A model generated the notes under the pieces. The model worked only from the letters and a program-made list of their open reading frames with translations. It made no database searches and was not told the origin of the DNA. Below, in pieces: positions 1 through 9,303 of a stretch of 64,000 nucleotides of DNA. Location: the NCBI RefSeq assembly GCF_004792295.1, contig NZ_SRRY01000001.1, positions 1-64,000 of the forward strand. Direction: 5' to 3'. How positions within the stretch are numbered: position 1 is the first letter of the stretch; each line of letters opens with the position of its first letter. A program made the translations under genes and the position numbers. Source of the stretch: Pseudoalteromonas sp. MEBiC 03607. GTDB taxonomy: Bacteria > Pseudomonadota > Gammaproteobacteria > Enterobacterales > Alteromonadaceae.

Positions 1-1746
1 ATTCGCGACCAAAAAGGCCTAAACGTTTGGCACAACAAAGACGCTGAAATAAAACCACGCGAAGAGCAGCAATGGAACAAAGCCAATAAGCTGCGCCACT
101 ACCAAGCGGTATATCATGTAAATGGTCAGCAAGTTGTGCAGTTAAGCACGCCAAACATGCCAGAGGTTTCGCTTAATACTCATCGCGAAGCTCTATTAGG
201 TTACTCAGACCTACCTTACCTAGAACGTGTTATGTATGGCGGTTTTTACGCAGATTACTTCAGCGTGGATGTTAAAACTGGTAAACAAACCGCTATCATC
301 AGCGACTATCCGTTTAGACCAAGCCTTGCGCCAAATGGCCAATTTGCAGCATTTTTCCAAGACAGCCAAGTTCAGCTAAAAGATTTAGGTAACAACAAGG
401 TTTCAACGTTATCTAAAGCAATTAATGCTATTTTTACCGATGATAAGCATGACTACCCATCACCTCAACCGGGCTATGGTTTTGCGGGCTGGTTAAACGA
501 CAGCAGCCAAGTACTGGTTTACAGCAAATTTGATATTTGGGCTTTTGATGTCGAAACACAAAAGGCAACGCGCCTAACCCAAGGTAAAGAAACCAATACC
601 CAATATCGTGTTATTAAACTTGATAAAGACCAAGTGGGCTTTGCCAAAGACGAAACATTATTGCTAAGCGCAACCAACCTGCAAGATAAGCAAACTGAAA
701 TTGCCAAGCTTGACTTAGCAAGCAATAAAGTAAGCAAAGTACTATCGGGTAAAAAGCGCTATGATGTGGTGAAAAAGGCAAAAAATGCCGACAAATACCT
801 ATTTACTGCGCAAACATATCAGCAATTCCCTGATTACTACCAAACTGACTTTAGCTTTAAAAAGCCACAGCGTGTTACCAACCTAAACCCACAAATTAGC
901 AACTTTGCATGGGGTGAAAAACCTGAGCTTATTAGTTACAAAGGGTTTGATGGTGAAGATTTACAAGGCGTATTAATCAAGCCAGCGGGCTACAAAAAAG
1001 GCGATAAGGTTCCGGTGGTTGTGTACTTCTACCGCTATATGAGCCAACGCATGTATGACTTCCCGAAAATGGAATTAAATCATCGTCCTAACTTCCCGAT
1101 GTTTACCTCAAATGGCTATGCGATTTTCTTACCTGATATCCGTTTTGAAATTGGTCATCCGGGCAAATCGTCAACCCAAACGATGATCAATGCCACTCAA
1201 AAGTTAATTGATTTAGGCATTGCTGATCCAGACAAAATTGGTTTACAAGGTCACTCATGGGCAGGCTATCAAAGTGCCTTTATGATCACGCAAACAGATA
1301 TGTTTAAGGCGGTTGTATCGGGTGCGCCTGTATCTAACATGACCAGTGCGTATAGCGGTATTCGCTTAAAATCAGGCCTTGCGCGTCAATTCCAATACGA
1401 AACAGGGCAAAGCCGCATTGGTAAAACCTTATTCGAAGCGCCAGAGCTGTACATCGAAAACTCACCGGTGTTCTTCGCCGATAAAGTGAATACCCCTATT
1501 CTGATTATGTTTGGTGACAAAGATGACGCTGTGCCTTGGCACGAAGGGGTTCAGTACTATCTAGCGCTTCGTCGCGCAGGTAAAGATGCCACCTTCTTAC
1601 AATACGAAGGTGAACCACATCACTTGAAGAAGTTCCCTAATCAAGTGGATTTCTCGGTGCGCATGATGGAATACTTTGATCATTACTTAAAAGGCAAGCC
1701 AGCTGCTGATTGGATCAAAAACGGCATCCCTTTTATTGAAGAATAA
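1..1746 (+). CDS. S9 family (prolyl oligopeptidase-like) serine peptidase, 5' truncated by the window edge
   Basis: The reading frame is open from base 1, so the true start lies outside the window; the GTG at 136 is internal. The N-terminal part visible is beta-propeller-like (repeated short strands, DVETQKATRL, DLASNKVSKV). The C-terminal 250 residues are an alpha/beta hydrolase domain. The nucleophile elbow is GHSWAG with Ser encoded at 1255, the acid is in FGDKDDAVPW and the histidine in GEPHHL, the usual Ser-Asp-His order of family S9. Such enzymes cleave peptides, often in the periplasm, but the signal sequence would be in the missing part. It is followed by its own terminator, so it ends its transcription unit. 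Family assignment is firm; substrate is unknown. Confidence 0.9.
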   Translation: MRDQKGLNVWHNKDAEIKPREEQQWNKANKLRHYQAVYHVNGQQVVQLSTPNMPEVSLNTHREALLGYSDLPYLERVMYGGFYADYFSVDVKTGKQTAIISDYPFRPSLAPNGQFAAFFQDSQVQLKDLGNNKVSTLSKAINAIFTDDKHDYPSPQPGYGFAGWLNDSSQVLVYSKFDIWAFDVETQKATRLTQGKETNTQYRVIKLDKDQVGFAKDETLLLSATNLQDKQTEIAKLDLASNKVSKVLSGKKRYDVVKKAKNADKYLFTAQTYQQFPDYYQTDFSFKKPQRVTNLNPQISNFAWGEKPELISYKGFDGEDLQGVLIKPAGYKKGDKVPVVVYFYRYMSQRMYDFPKMELNHRPNFPMFTSNGYAIFLPDIRFEIGHPGKSSTQTMINATQKLIDLGIADPDKIGLQGHSWAGYQSAFMITQTDMFKAVVSGAPVSNMTSAYSGIRLKSGLARQFQYETGQSRIGKTLFEAPELYIENSPVFFADKVNTPILIMFGDKDDAVPWHEGVQYYLALRRAGKDATFLQYEGEPHHLKKFPNQVDFSVRMMEYFDHYLKGKPAADWIKNGIPFIEE

Positions 1747-1786
1747 GCAACAAGCTGATTTTCAGCTTAAAGCACACCTCCCCCAG

Positions 1787-1812
1787 AGCCAGCATTTTTG
1801 CTGGCTTTGTTC
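1787..1812 (+). terminator. Rho-independent terminator after the S9 peptidase
   Basis: A 7-bp stem (AGCCAGC at 1787-1793, GCTGGCT at 1800-1806) with a T-rich loop and a short T-rich tail. It lies inside the possible upstream extension of the katG frame, which argues for the later katG start. Confidence 0.7.
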
Positions 1813-1935
1813 TATAAAATCAATCAAACAATCTGTTTTTTCGATTTTATCAATCGATTTAAACCCCAGTTTGTAAGTGGAAAGTTAATCAGAACAACTC
1901 TATATTTCATCCAACTTCTAACTGGAGACTACACA

Positions 1936-4149
1936 ATGTTTAAAAAATCAACGTCAGCGTTGTCTAAAGTCGCTGTTGCAGTATCTTTACTCGTAGCAAC
2001 AGGCGTACAAGCAACTAACGACATCAAATCAAACCAATTCTGGTGGCCAGAACAATTAGATCTTAGCCAACTTCGTGCCCATGGCGCAGAATCAAACCCA
2101 ATGGGTCCTTACTTTGATTACAAAAAAGAATTTTTAAAGTTAGACCTAAACGCAGTGAAAGCCGATATTGAGAAAGTATTGACTGATTCTCAAGATTGGT
2201 GGCCTGCTGACTACGGTCACTATGGTCCATTCTTCATCCGTATGGCGTGGCACGCATCAGGTACGTACCGTACTTTTGATGGTCGTGGTGGCGCAGGCGG
2301 TGGTCAACAACGTTTCGACCCACTAAACAGCTGGCCTGATAACGCGAACCTTGATAAGGCGCGTCGCTTACTTTGGCCTGTAAAACAAAAATACGGTCGC
2401 AGCATTTCTTGGGCTGACTTAATGGCGTTAACAGGTAACGTTGCGCTTGAATCAATGGGCTTCAAAACCTTCGGTTATGCCGGTGGTCGTGAAGACGATT
2501 GGGAGCCAGATTACGTATACTGGGGCCCTGAAGGCAAAATGCTAACTGACGAACGTCGTGACAAAAAAGGCAAACTTAAAGGCCCATTAGCGGCAGTTGA
2601 GATGGGCTTAATTTATGTAAACCCAGAAGGCCCTCACGGTAACCCTGATCCACTGCTAGCAGCAGAAGACATTCGTTTATCATTCGGCCGCATGGCAATG
2701 AACGATGAAGAAATCGTTGCACTTATCGCCGGTGGTCACAGCTTTGGTAAAGCACACGGTGCGAAAAAAGCGACCTGCTTAGACAAAGAGCCAGCAGCTG
2801 CGGCTATCGAAGAGCAAGGTTTAGGTTGGAAAAACAAATGTGGTAAAGGTCACTCAGAAGATACTGTTACTTCAGGTCTTGAAGGCGCATGGACAGTGAC
2901 ACCAACACGTTGGTCAATCAACTACCTACAAAACTTGTTCAGCTTTGAGTGGGTTAAAACGAAGAGCCCAGCAGGCGCAACTCAGTGGATCCCTGAAAAT
3001 GGTCAAGCATCTAACCTAGTGCCAGATGCACACATTAAAGGTAAGCGTCATGCGCCTATCATGTTCACAACTGATATCGCGTTAAAAGCAGACCCTGAGT
3101 TCCGTAAGATTTCAGAGCGTTTCTTAAACGACCCGAAAGAGTTCGAACTGGCATTTGCTAAAGCATGGTTCAAACTAAACCACCGTGACATGGGCCCACG
3201 TGCTCGTTACCTAGGTGACTTAGTGCCAGAAGAAGTATTAATTTGGCAAGATTACATCCCTGCGGTTGACCACAAACTAGTAGACAGCAAAGATATCTCG
3301 TCACTTAAAGCAAGCATCTTAGATTCTGGTTTATCTGTATCTGAACTCGTGCGTGTTGCTTGGGCGTCAGCAGCAAGCTACCGCGACACAGATATGCGTG
3401 GTGGTGCAAACGGTGCACGTATTCGTTTTGCTCCGCAAAAAGATTGGCCGGTAAATAATCCGAAAGAAGTAGCTAAAGTACTGAACAAACTTGAGAAAAT
3501 CCAAACTAAGTTCAACAAAAAAGCATCTGGCGGTAAAGAAATTACACTAGCAGATATGATTGTTCTTGGTGGTGCGGCTGCAATCGAAAAAGCAGCAAGC
3601 GACGCTGGTTTCTCTATCACAGTACCATTCAAGCCAGGTCGTATGGACGCGTCATTAGAAATGACTGACGTTGAATCATTCGAAGTACTTGAGCCAACGG
3701 CAGATGCATTCCGTAACTACTACAGCTCAGCATGGAAATCACCTGCTGAAATGTTAGTTGAGCGCGCTGACTTACTAAGCTTATCAGTACCAGAAATGAC
3801 TGCACTACTAGGTGGTATGCGCGCCCTTAACGCGAATACTGACCAAACTAAACACGGTGTATTCACGAAAAAACCAGGCACATTAAGCAATGATTTCTTC
3901 GTTAACCTACTAGATATGTCAACGAAGTGGTCTAAGTCTTCTGAAGAAGGTGTTTACGAAGGCCGTGACCGTAAGTCAGGCAAACTTAAGTGGACAGCAA
4001 CACCTGTAGATTTAATCTTCGGTTCAAATTCAGAGCTACGTTCAATTGCTGAAGTGTACGCATCTGACGATGCTAAACAGAAGTTTGTTGATGACTTCGT
4101 AGCAGCGTGGACTAAAGTAATGACGCTAGATCGTTTCGACCTACGTTAA
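1936..4149 (+). CDS. katG: Catalase-peroxidase KatG, exported (periplasmic) type
   Basis: Bifunctional haem enzyme that removes hydrogen peroxide by catalase and peroxidase activity. The distal site is R102, W105, H106 in [11 protein letters not shown]. The proximal haem ligand is H268 in [11 protein letters not shown]. The Met-Tyr-Trp adduct residues are present (W105, Y227 in [12 protein letters not shown]253 in FGRMAMN). At 737 residues it has the usual two-domain length. The frame stays open upstream to 1798, but I chose ATG 1936: it has GGAG just upstream, avoids the preceding terminator, and gives a clean signal peptide ([20 protein letters not shown], cleavage after GVQA). Export to the periplasm is inferred from that peptide. 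It has its own terminator downstream and appears monocistronic. Confidence 0.97.
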   Translation: MFKKSTSALSKVAVAVSLLVATGVQATNDIKSNQFWWPEQLDLSQLRAHGAESNPMGPYFDYKKEFLKLDLNAVKADIEKVLTDSQDWWPADYGHYGPFFIRMAWHASGTYRTFDGRGGAGGGQQRFDPLNSWPDNANLDKARRLLWPVKQKYGRSISWADLMALTGNVALESMGFKTFGYAGGREDDWEPDYVYWGPEGKMLTDERRDKKGKLKGPLAAVEMGLIYVNPEGPHGNPDPLLAAEDIRLSFGRMAMNDEEIVALIAGGHSFGKAHGAKKATCLDKEPAAAAIEEQGLGWKNKCGKGHSEDTVTSGLEGAWTVTPTRWSINYLQNLFSFEWVKTKSPAGATQWIPENGQASNLVPDAHIKGKRHAPIMFTTDIALKADPEFRKISERFLNDPKEFELAFAKAWFKLNHRDMGPRARYLGDLVPEEVLIWQDYIPAVDHKLVDSKDISSLKASILDSGLSVSELVRVAWASAASYRDTDMRGGANGARIRFAPQKDWPVNNPKEVAKVLNKLEKIQTKFNKKASGGKEITLADMIVLGGAAAIEKAASDAGFSITVPFKPGRMDASLEMTDVESFEVLEPTADAFRNYYSSAWKSPAEMLVERADLLSLSVPEMTALLGGMRALNANTDQTKHGVFTKKPGTLSNDFFVNLLDMSTKWSKSSEEGVYEGRDRKSGKLKWTATPVDLIFGSNSELRSIAEVYASDDAKQKFVDDFVAAWTKVMTLDRFDLR

Positions 4150-4166
4150 TATTTTCGCAACCAACA

Positions 4167-4192
4167 AAGCCGCTATACTTAGCGGCTTTTTT
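4167..4192 (+). terminator. Rho-independent terminator of katG
   Basis: Stem GCCGCTA (4169-4175) and TAGCGGC (4180-4186) with loop TACT, followed by a run of T. Confidence 0.9.
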
Positions 4193-4277
4193 ATTTTGGA
4201 TAAAATTCGCTCGACAATCCTGTGTTTTAAGTTAAAAATAACACTTTATTATTAATATCAAGATGTAGGCATTAAGG

Positions 4278-5978
4278 ATGATTGCACGCTTATCACAGCT
4301 CATTGTTTTCTATTTACTATGCTTAATTGTGACAGAAAACAGCTATGCGGATCAGGCTAACTCTGTAATCTTTATTAACGAGCGCAGCGTTAATCTTACG
4401 CAATTCAACATGAGCTATTTCATCGATAAGCAAGGCAATACTCCATTCACTGAGATACAAAGTGAAAATTTTATCAACAGTAAAAATGAGCTCACTTTAG
4501 GTACTAACGCAAAAACGACCTGGTCAAAAATAATCATCAAAAATAACTATAGCGATAGCTTACGTTTATTTGTTCACAACCCCGATGCTTACCATCTAGA
4601 AGAGGTGGGATTTTACGAAACCCACAATGGGCAACTCATTAATCAAACAGATGTTTATTTAGATAAATCTGGGGTAAAAGCCAATATGTTTGGCGGGAGT
4701 GCCGTTTTTTCGTTTGCTTTAGCACCAGCTCAGCAAAAAATCCTTTATGTGAAATCTGTAACTTACTCACACCAGTGGTTTACTCTTAATATATATGACG
4801 AAGAGCACTCTAAACGTGCATTAGTCGGTAACGGTAATTACATTGCGCTACTCGTTGGAATGATGCTTGCGCTAATGATATATAACTTTTTCTTGTATTT
4901 ATCGGCCCGAAAAATCGAGAACATCGTATACGCCCTATACTTGATTTCAGGCACCGTATGGGTGGCGTTATCTTACGGTGTAGCGGCAAATTTTTTTGGT
5001 GTATTTAGTGCAGAGCTTTTCCAACTAAACTCAAACTTACTCAGTATGCCAAGCTTTTTGGTGATCTTTGTAATGCTCATTTTCGAGACCAAGAAACATT
5101 ACCCTAAAGAGCATATTGCCCTTTCAATTATATTATTGTTGCTTGTTGGCGACTTTATCTACAGCTTATTCGATATCGTTGGCGCATTAAAGCCAGCTAG
5201 TAGCTTAGCCGCACTTATGATGACGGTGACATTCGGGGTATCTATTTCGCTATGGCGCAAAGGAAACCCACTAGCAAAATACTTTTTACTTGGTCACTCT
5301 ATGTTTGTCATTTTCAATATGTTGGCAGTGCTTTATTACAAAGGGATCAGTGATGCTAACGTGATCAATAGTCATGGCGTGGGAATAGGCATTTTACTCG
5401 AAGCTTTAATGATGGCGTTTATTCTCTCATACCGAATTAAAACACTTGAAAAAGTAAAAGCGCAGCAAAAAGAGCTCACTCGCTTAGTCGACACAGATCC
5501 AATGACAGGCCTGTTTAATCGTCGCTACTTCGATAGAAAAAGTGAAGAGTTAATTGCAGCAACAGCCACAAATAATCAGCCATTATCTTTACTGATTGCC
5601 GATCTCGATCATTTCAAAAATATAAACGATACCTATGGGCACGATATTGGTGACAAAGTTATTATTGAGTTTGCCAATATACTTACAGCAAAGCAGCGCA
5701 AAGGGGATATAGCCTGTCGCTACGGCGGTGAAGAGTTCGTATTACTGCTTAATTGTAACCTTGAAGATGCCAAGCAGGTTGCCGAACGAATTCGCAAACA
5801 AGCACAAGAAACCATTATTAATGTTGATGATACACAAACAGTTAAATTTACAGTAAGCATTGGTGTTCACAGCGTAGCCCATGCCGCAACTACTATAAAA
5901 GAAACACTCACCATTGCTGACAAAGCACTGTACAAAGCGAAGAGTAATGGCCGTAATTGTGTTGAAGTAGCGGCTTAG
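4278..5978 (+). CDS. 7TM-DISM membrane sensor with C-terminal GGDEF diguanylate cyclase
   Basis: A 566-residue inner-membrane sensor. Residues 1-25 are a signal peptide. Residues about 30-175 form a periplasmic 7TMR-DISM extracellular domain. Seven hydrophobic segments follow between about 185 and 385, then a short linker helix and a GGDEF domain (about 400-566) starting at DTDPMTGLFNRRYFDR. The active-site motif is intact as GGEEF (483-487) and the inhibitory I-site RKGD (474-477) lies exactly five residues upstream, so the enzyme should make cyclic di-GMP with product feedback. It is probably a single-gene unit. The ligand is unknown; DISM domains often bind carbohydrates or other small molecules. 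ATG 4278 is the only sensible start. Confidence 0.93.
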   Translation: MIARLSQLIVFYLLCLIVTENSYADQANSVIFINERSVNLTQFNMSYFIDKQGNTPFTEIQSENFINSKNELTLGTNAKTTWSKIIIKNNYSDSLRLFVHNPDAYHLEEVGFYETHNGQLINQTDVYLDKSGVKANMFGGSAVFSFALAPAQQKILYVKSVTYSHQWFTLNIYDEEHSKRALVGNGNYIALLVGMMLALMIYNFFLYLSARKIENIVYALYLISGTVWVALSYGVAANFFGVFSAELFQLNSNLLSMPSFLVIFVMLIFETKKHYPKEHIALSIILLLLVGDFIYSLFDIVGALKPASSLAALMMTVTFGVSISLWRKGNPLAKYFLLGHSMFVIFNMLAVLYYKGISDANVINSHGVGIGILLEALMMAFILSYRIKTLEKVKAQQKELTRLVDTDPMTGLFNRRYFDRKSEELIAATATNNQPLSLLIADLDHFKNINDTYGHDIGDKVIIEFANILTAKQRKGDIACRYGGEEFVLLLNCNLEDAKQVAERIRKQAQETIINVDDTQTVKFTVSIGVHSVAHAATTIKETLTIADKALYKAKSNGRNCVEVAA

Positions 5979-6007
5979 AGAAAAAATCGGTAAGCGGTAT
6001 TATGTAG

Positions 6008-6032
6008 GTCGCCATTTATGGCGACAATTTTT
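6008..6032 (+). terminator. Hairpin after the diguanylate cyclase; also a half copy of an intergenic palindrome
   Basis: Stem GTCGCCA and TGGCGAC (6008-6025) followed by AATTTTT, so it can end transcription of the cyclase. It starts with the same TGTAGGT word seen at both ends of the palindrome at 7695-7747, so it may be a member of that repeat family. Confidence 0.65.
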
Positions 6033-6203
6033 AGCGAGACAGTCCTTATAACTATTTTCATTATGCAGCCCCCTTTATTCTGCCATTAGATATTACTCTA
6101 ACTTTAAATAAATATGACATAAGACATCCTACATTTTAGCTCCATAAAGGGTTCTAAGTGCCATCAAATCGAGTTTTGATGGGACCTTTAACAGGAGAGT
6201 CTT

Positions 6204-6569
6204 ATGATTAAAAACAAAGTGGGAATATTTTGGTATGTTGAAAATACGCTAATTTATAAAGCTATTAATACAGCTAATTTAGAAGTAGACACCTTGGGCC
6301 TAATTGACAGTCCCTTTTTACACCATGAAGAATGGGAAGAAAACTTAATCTTTGAACAATTTGATATCTATCTGAGCGAGAGCGATTACTACAACTTCCC
6401 AAGAGGCAGGGTCATATATAATTTCAACGAATTAGTTACGTATATATACTTAGATAGAAAGCTATTTAAAAAGCACATAGTAAAAAAAATTAAGCATGCA
6501 TTTTCTTTGTTTGAGGTTAAAACAATATTTTTAACCGACCCTCACTATAAATGCTTTAAGAATATTTAA
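6204..6569 (+). CDS. Small uncharacterised protein (121 aa)
   Basis: No function assigned. The pattern VGIFWYV near the N-terminus, a central PRGRVIYN and a C-terminal TDPHYKC resembles, from memory, a widespread small family of about 110-120 residues with the same landmarks, usually annotated as hypothetical. The protein is rich in aromatic and acidic residues and has no signal peptide or membrane segment. Start ATG 6204 follows AGGAG. An 8-bp-arm hairpin (CCATCAAA at 6161-6168, TTTGATGG at 6175-6182) lies in the leader. It ends 14 bp before the nuclease gene on the same strand, so the two are probably co-transcribed. The pair is visibly more AT-rich than its neighbours, suggesting transfer. 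Confidence 0.75.
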   Translation: MIKNKVGIFWYVENTLIYKAINTANLEVDTLGLIDSPFLHHEEWEENLIFEQFDIYLSESDYYNFPRGRVIYNFNELVTYIYLDRKLFKKHIVKKIKHAFSLFEVKTIFLTDPHYKCFKNI

Positions 6570-6583
6570 AGGGAATTAGTTTT

Positions 6584-7633
6584 ATGTCTACTTACACACC
6601 TGCTGACTTCAAAAGATTACTCAGCGAGTTTGAGGAACTGCCAAAAAGTCAGCTAGAAATGAGTATTTTCGATATATCTGGCTACCCTCACTATGAAAAT
6701 GTGGCAAGTAATGTACTCGCATTTTATCTTAATCCTCACAATGAACATGGTTTACAAGATTTACTTCTAAGTTCCATTCTTAACAAAGTTGCCATTGAGG
6801 ATAGGAATCTAAAAAATGTTCTAGTTAGTCGCGAAGAATCTACATTCAATCAAAAGCGGTTAGACTTATTAATTGAAACTGACAACTTACTAATAGGTAT
6901 AGAAAATAAAATTTTCCATCATCTTAATAATGATTTAAATGACTACAGTTATGCGCTCAAAAAATGGGCTCAACCGAATAATCTAGAGATAGTGAAAATA
7001 GTATTAAGTATAAAAAAAGAGCAACCAAGTGATGGTTTTGTAAACGTCACTTATGAAGAACTATTTACTGAGATAAGAAGACGCATGTCTCATTATCAAA
7101 TCACAAAAAACAAGTGGTACTTTTACTTACTAGATTTTATGAATAGCATTGAAGGACTAGCTGGAAGCAAAATGAAAATTGACGAAAATGATCAGTTTTT
7201 TCTAGATAACTTTGAAAAAATAGAAGCACTACTTGGAGAAAGAAATAAATTCTTAGCCAAACTCAATAATAAAGTCGTTGAGCTACAACAAAAAATTGAA
7301 AAACCGCCTCAATGCAAAAGGCAATGGATATACTCTAAATCCTGTCTTGTTCATGACTTTGAGTTTTTCTCCTACAAAATAGCCTTTGATTTGTTTATAG
7401 CTCCTAGCGGCTGGCAATTACAACTATTCGGTAGAGATGCTGAATCAAAGAAATATTTAACGTTCCTTTTTAATACCATACCATTAAAAGGAACTCAGCA
7501 GGGCTATAAAGATTCTAGATACATACTTGAAGAGTTTTGCCTTCATCAAGATTTATCTACGATAGCTGCCAGCTTATTAAAAAGGTTCAGCATGTTATTA
7601 GAGTCGCAAGAAAGAGCTGAGATGAAAACATAA
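6584..7633 (+). CDS. PD-(D/E)XK nuclease superfamily protein (349 aa)
   Basis: The N-terminal half carries a PD-(D/E)XK core: PHYENVASNVLAFYLNP, then the acidic strand RLDLLIE and the E-x-K element in IGIENKI. This layout matches the PDDEXK_4 type of stand-alone nuclease-like proteins found near defence and mobile genes. Residues about 200-245 look coiled-coil (LDNFEKIEALLGERNKFLAK). The C-terminal 100 residues are not recognised. GGGA precedes the start, and it sits 14 bp after a small hypothetical gene. DNA cleavage is inferred from the fold motif only; the target and whether it acts in defence or repair are unknown. Confidence 0.8.
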   Translation: MSTYTPADFKRLLSEFEELPKSQLEMSIFDISGYPHYENVASNVLAFYLNPHNEHGLQDLLLSSILNKVAIEDRNLKNVLVSREESTFNQKRLDLLIETDNLLIGIENKIFHHLNNDLNDYSYALKKWAQPNNLEIVKIVLSIKKEQPSDGFVNVTYEELFTEIRRRMSHYQITKNKWYFYLLDFMNSIEGLAGSKMKIDENDQFFLDNFEKIEALLGERNKFLAKLNNKVVELQQKIEKPPQCKRQWIYSKSCLVHDFEFFSYKIAFDLFIAPSGWQLQLFGRDAESKKYLTFLFNTIPLKGTQQGYKDSRYILEEFCLHQDLSTIAASLLKRFSMLLESQERAEMKT

Positions 7634-7694
7634 ATAGAGACTATATTGTGATTATGCTTTGATTATTTATTAGCCAAAACTTAGATTTCAGTAA

Positions 7695-7747
7695 TGTAGG
7701 TAGTCATTCATGGCGTCATAAAAAAACGCGCTAAAGCACGACCTACA
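7695..7747. repeat. Imperfect palindromic intergenic element with TGTAGGT / ACCTACA ends
   Basis: TGTAGGT (7695-7701) and its exact complement ACCTACA (7741-7747) bound a 53-bp imperfect palindrome. The inner arms are also partly complementary (GGCGTC against CGCGCT). It lies between convergent genes. A related half element occurs at 6005-6025. This looks like a short REP- or MITE-like repeat of the host. Confidence 0.6.
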
Positions 7748-7795
7748 ACCACCTGCTAAGCTAATTCCTAGCTCCTAACAACTAGCAACCTTCAA

Positions 7796-8980
7796 TCAAC
7801 AATACTGCCCTGCTGCAAAGCCGCAGCTCCAGGCGTATTGGAAGTTGTAGCCGCCTAGCCAGCCGGTTACGTCGGTGACTTCGCCGATGAAATAGAGGCC
7901 CGGTGACTTTTTCGCTTCGAAGGTTTTTGAGCTTAACTCGTCGGTGTCTACACCGCCAAGCGTGACTTCGGCGGTTCTGTAACCCTCGGTGCCGTTTGGT
8001 TTAATTTGCCAATTGTGAATGTAATCATGTAGCGCGTCGATTTGAGCATGGCTTAGCTGGTTTACATTGCAATCAGGAATTGCTTTGCTGTCGTGCAGCA
8101 TTTCAACAAAGCGTTTTGGTAAAATTGTCGCAAGGGTATTTTTTAATGACTTTTGACCTTGGCTTTGACGCCAATCTTCGAACTGCTGTTTTAAATCAAG
8201 CTCTGGTAACAAGTTAATATACACCGTTTGCCCTGCACGCCAGAATGAGCTGATTTGCAAAATCGCTGGGCCCGAAAGGCCGCGGTGAGTAAACAAGATG
8301 TTTTCTTTGAATTGGGTGCCATCTTCACTGGTAACCAGACAAGGAATGCTGATCCCCGATAACCCGTCAAAGCGATCTTTATCATGCTGATGCAAAGTAA
8401 ATGGCACTAATGCCGCCATGGTTGGCAGCACTGTTAAACCAAATTGCTCAGCAATTTTATAACCAATTGGCGATGCACCAAGCTTAGGCATGGTTAATCC
8501 GCCCGATGCGACAACTAACGACTCACATTGATAGCTGTCTTGTTCGGTAATAACTTCATAACCCGCATCGGTTTTAGTCACGCTGAGTACTTCGTTACGC
8601 AGAGTAATGTTAACCCCCGCCCACTCGCACTCAGTTAGAAGAATATCGACGATATCTTGCGCGCTGTTATCACAAAATAACTGACCCAGTGTTTTATGAT
8701 GATAAGCCAAGCCGTGACGGTCCACCAGCTCAATAAAGTCATGCTGGGTGTATCGGCTTAAACACGATTTTACAAAGTGAGGATTACCACACAAGTAGTT
8801 GTCTGGGCTTGCATTTTCATTGGTGAAGTTACAACGTCCGCCGCCGCTAATTAATATTTTACGGCCCGGCTTTTTGCCCATATCAAGCACAGTAACATTG
8901 CGACCACGGTAGCCTGCTTGTGCAGCACACATCAAACCTGCAGCGCCAGCGCCTATCACAATTACATCTACTTGGGTCAT
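7796..8980 (-). CDS. yhiN: NAD(P)/FAD-dependent oxidoreductase, YhiN/HI0933 (BaiN/RdsA) family
   Basis: A 394-residue flavoprotein of the length and motif order of E. coli YhiN. It has an N-terminal FAD-binding Rossmann motif GAGAAGLMCA, then KKPGRKILISGGGRCNFTNE, the central LFTHRGLSGPAILQIS, and a C-terminal FAD contact region (TAEVTLGGVDTDELSS, LYFIGEVTDVTGWLGGYNFQ). The physiological reaction of the bacterial housekeeping member is not established; a related enzyme (BaiN) reduces bile-acid intermediates, but that should not be carried over here. No signal peptide, so cytoplasmic. It is divergent from the S8 protease gene across a 323-bp spacer and probably monocistronic. Confidence 0.93.
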   Translation of the reverse strand: MTQVDVIVIGAGAAGLMCAAQAGYRGRNVTVLDMGKKPGRKILISGGGRCNFTNENASPDNYLCGNPHFVKSCLSRYTQHDFIELVDRHGLAYHHKTLGQLFCDNSAQDIVDILLTECEWAGVNITLRNEVLSVTKTDAGYEVITEQDSYQCESLVVASGGLTMPKLGASPIGYKIAEQFGLTVLPTMAALVPFTLHQHDKDRFDGLSGISIPCLVTSEDGTQFKENILFTHRGLSGPAILQISSFWRAGQTVYINLLPELDLKQQFEDWRQSQGQKSLKNTLATILPKRFVEMLHDSKAIPDCNVNQLSHAQIDALHDYIHNWQIKPNGTEGYRTAEVTLGGVDTDELSSKTFEAKKSPGLYFIGEVTDVTGWLGGYNFQYAWSCGFAAGQYC

Positions 8981-9303
8981 TACTCATACTCACTAAAAAA
9001 ATTTAGCTGATTATAACAAGTTATTTTACGTGAGGTGTTAACTGTGAGGTGTTTTTACAAAAAAGATAAAACCAAAAAACGAAATAAAGTAAAAACTCAA
9101 AATCTAAAAATTAAAACTTTTTAATTAGAAAAGAACGAAAAACACACGAAAAAAGCACCATTTAGCCATCTATACATTTAGTTATAACCAAAATAGAGAC
9201 AAACATAATAAAACGATATTTTAACTTAATTTACATTTATTTTACCTTTGTCCCCCTTCGCGAAAAATATCGTGGAGATTAACATAACAATCTAGGGATC
9301 ATT
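8981..9303. promoter_or_regulatory. AT-rich divergent promoter region between yhiN and the S8 protease
   Basis: No gene fits here. The stretch is strongly AT-rich and contains a short direct repeat GTGAGGTGTT (near 9030-9053) and poly-A tracts. It must hold the promoters of both flanking genes; I could not place -35/-10 boxes with confidence. A long leader with AGGGATC just before ATG 9304 serves the protease. Confidence 0.45.

Noticed and set aside
1798..1935. N-terminal extension of KatG by 46 residues
   Set aside because: It runs through the preceding gene's terminator, lacks a ribosome site, and hides the clear signal peptide that begins at 1936.
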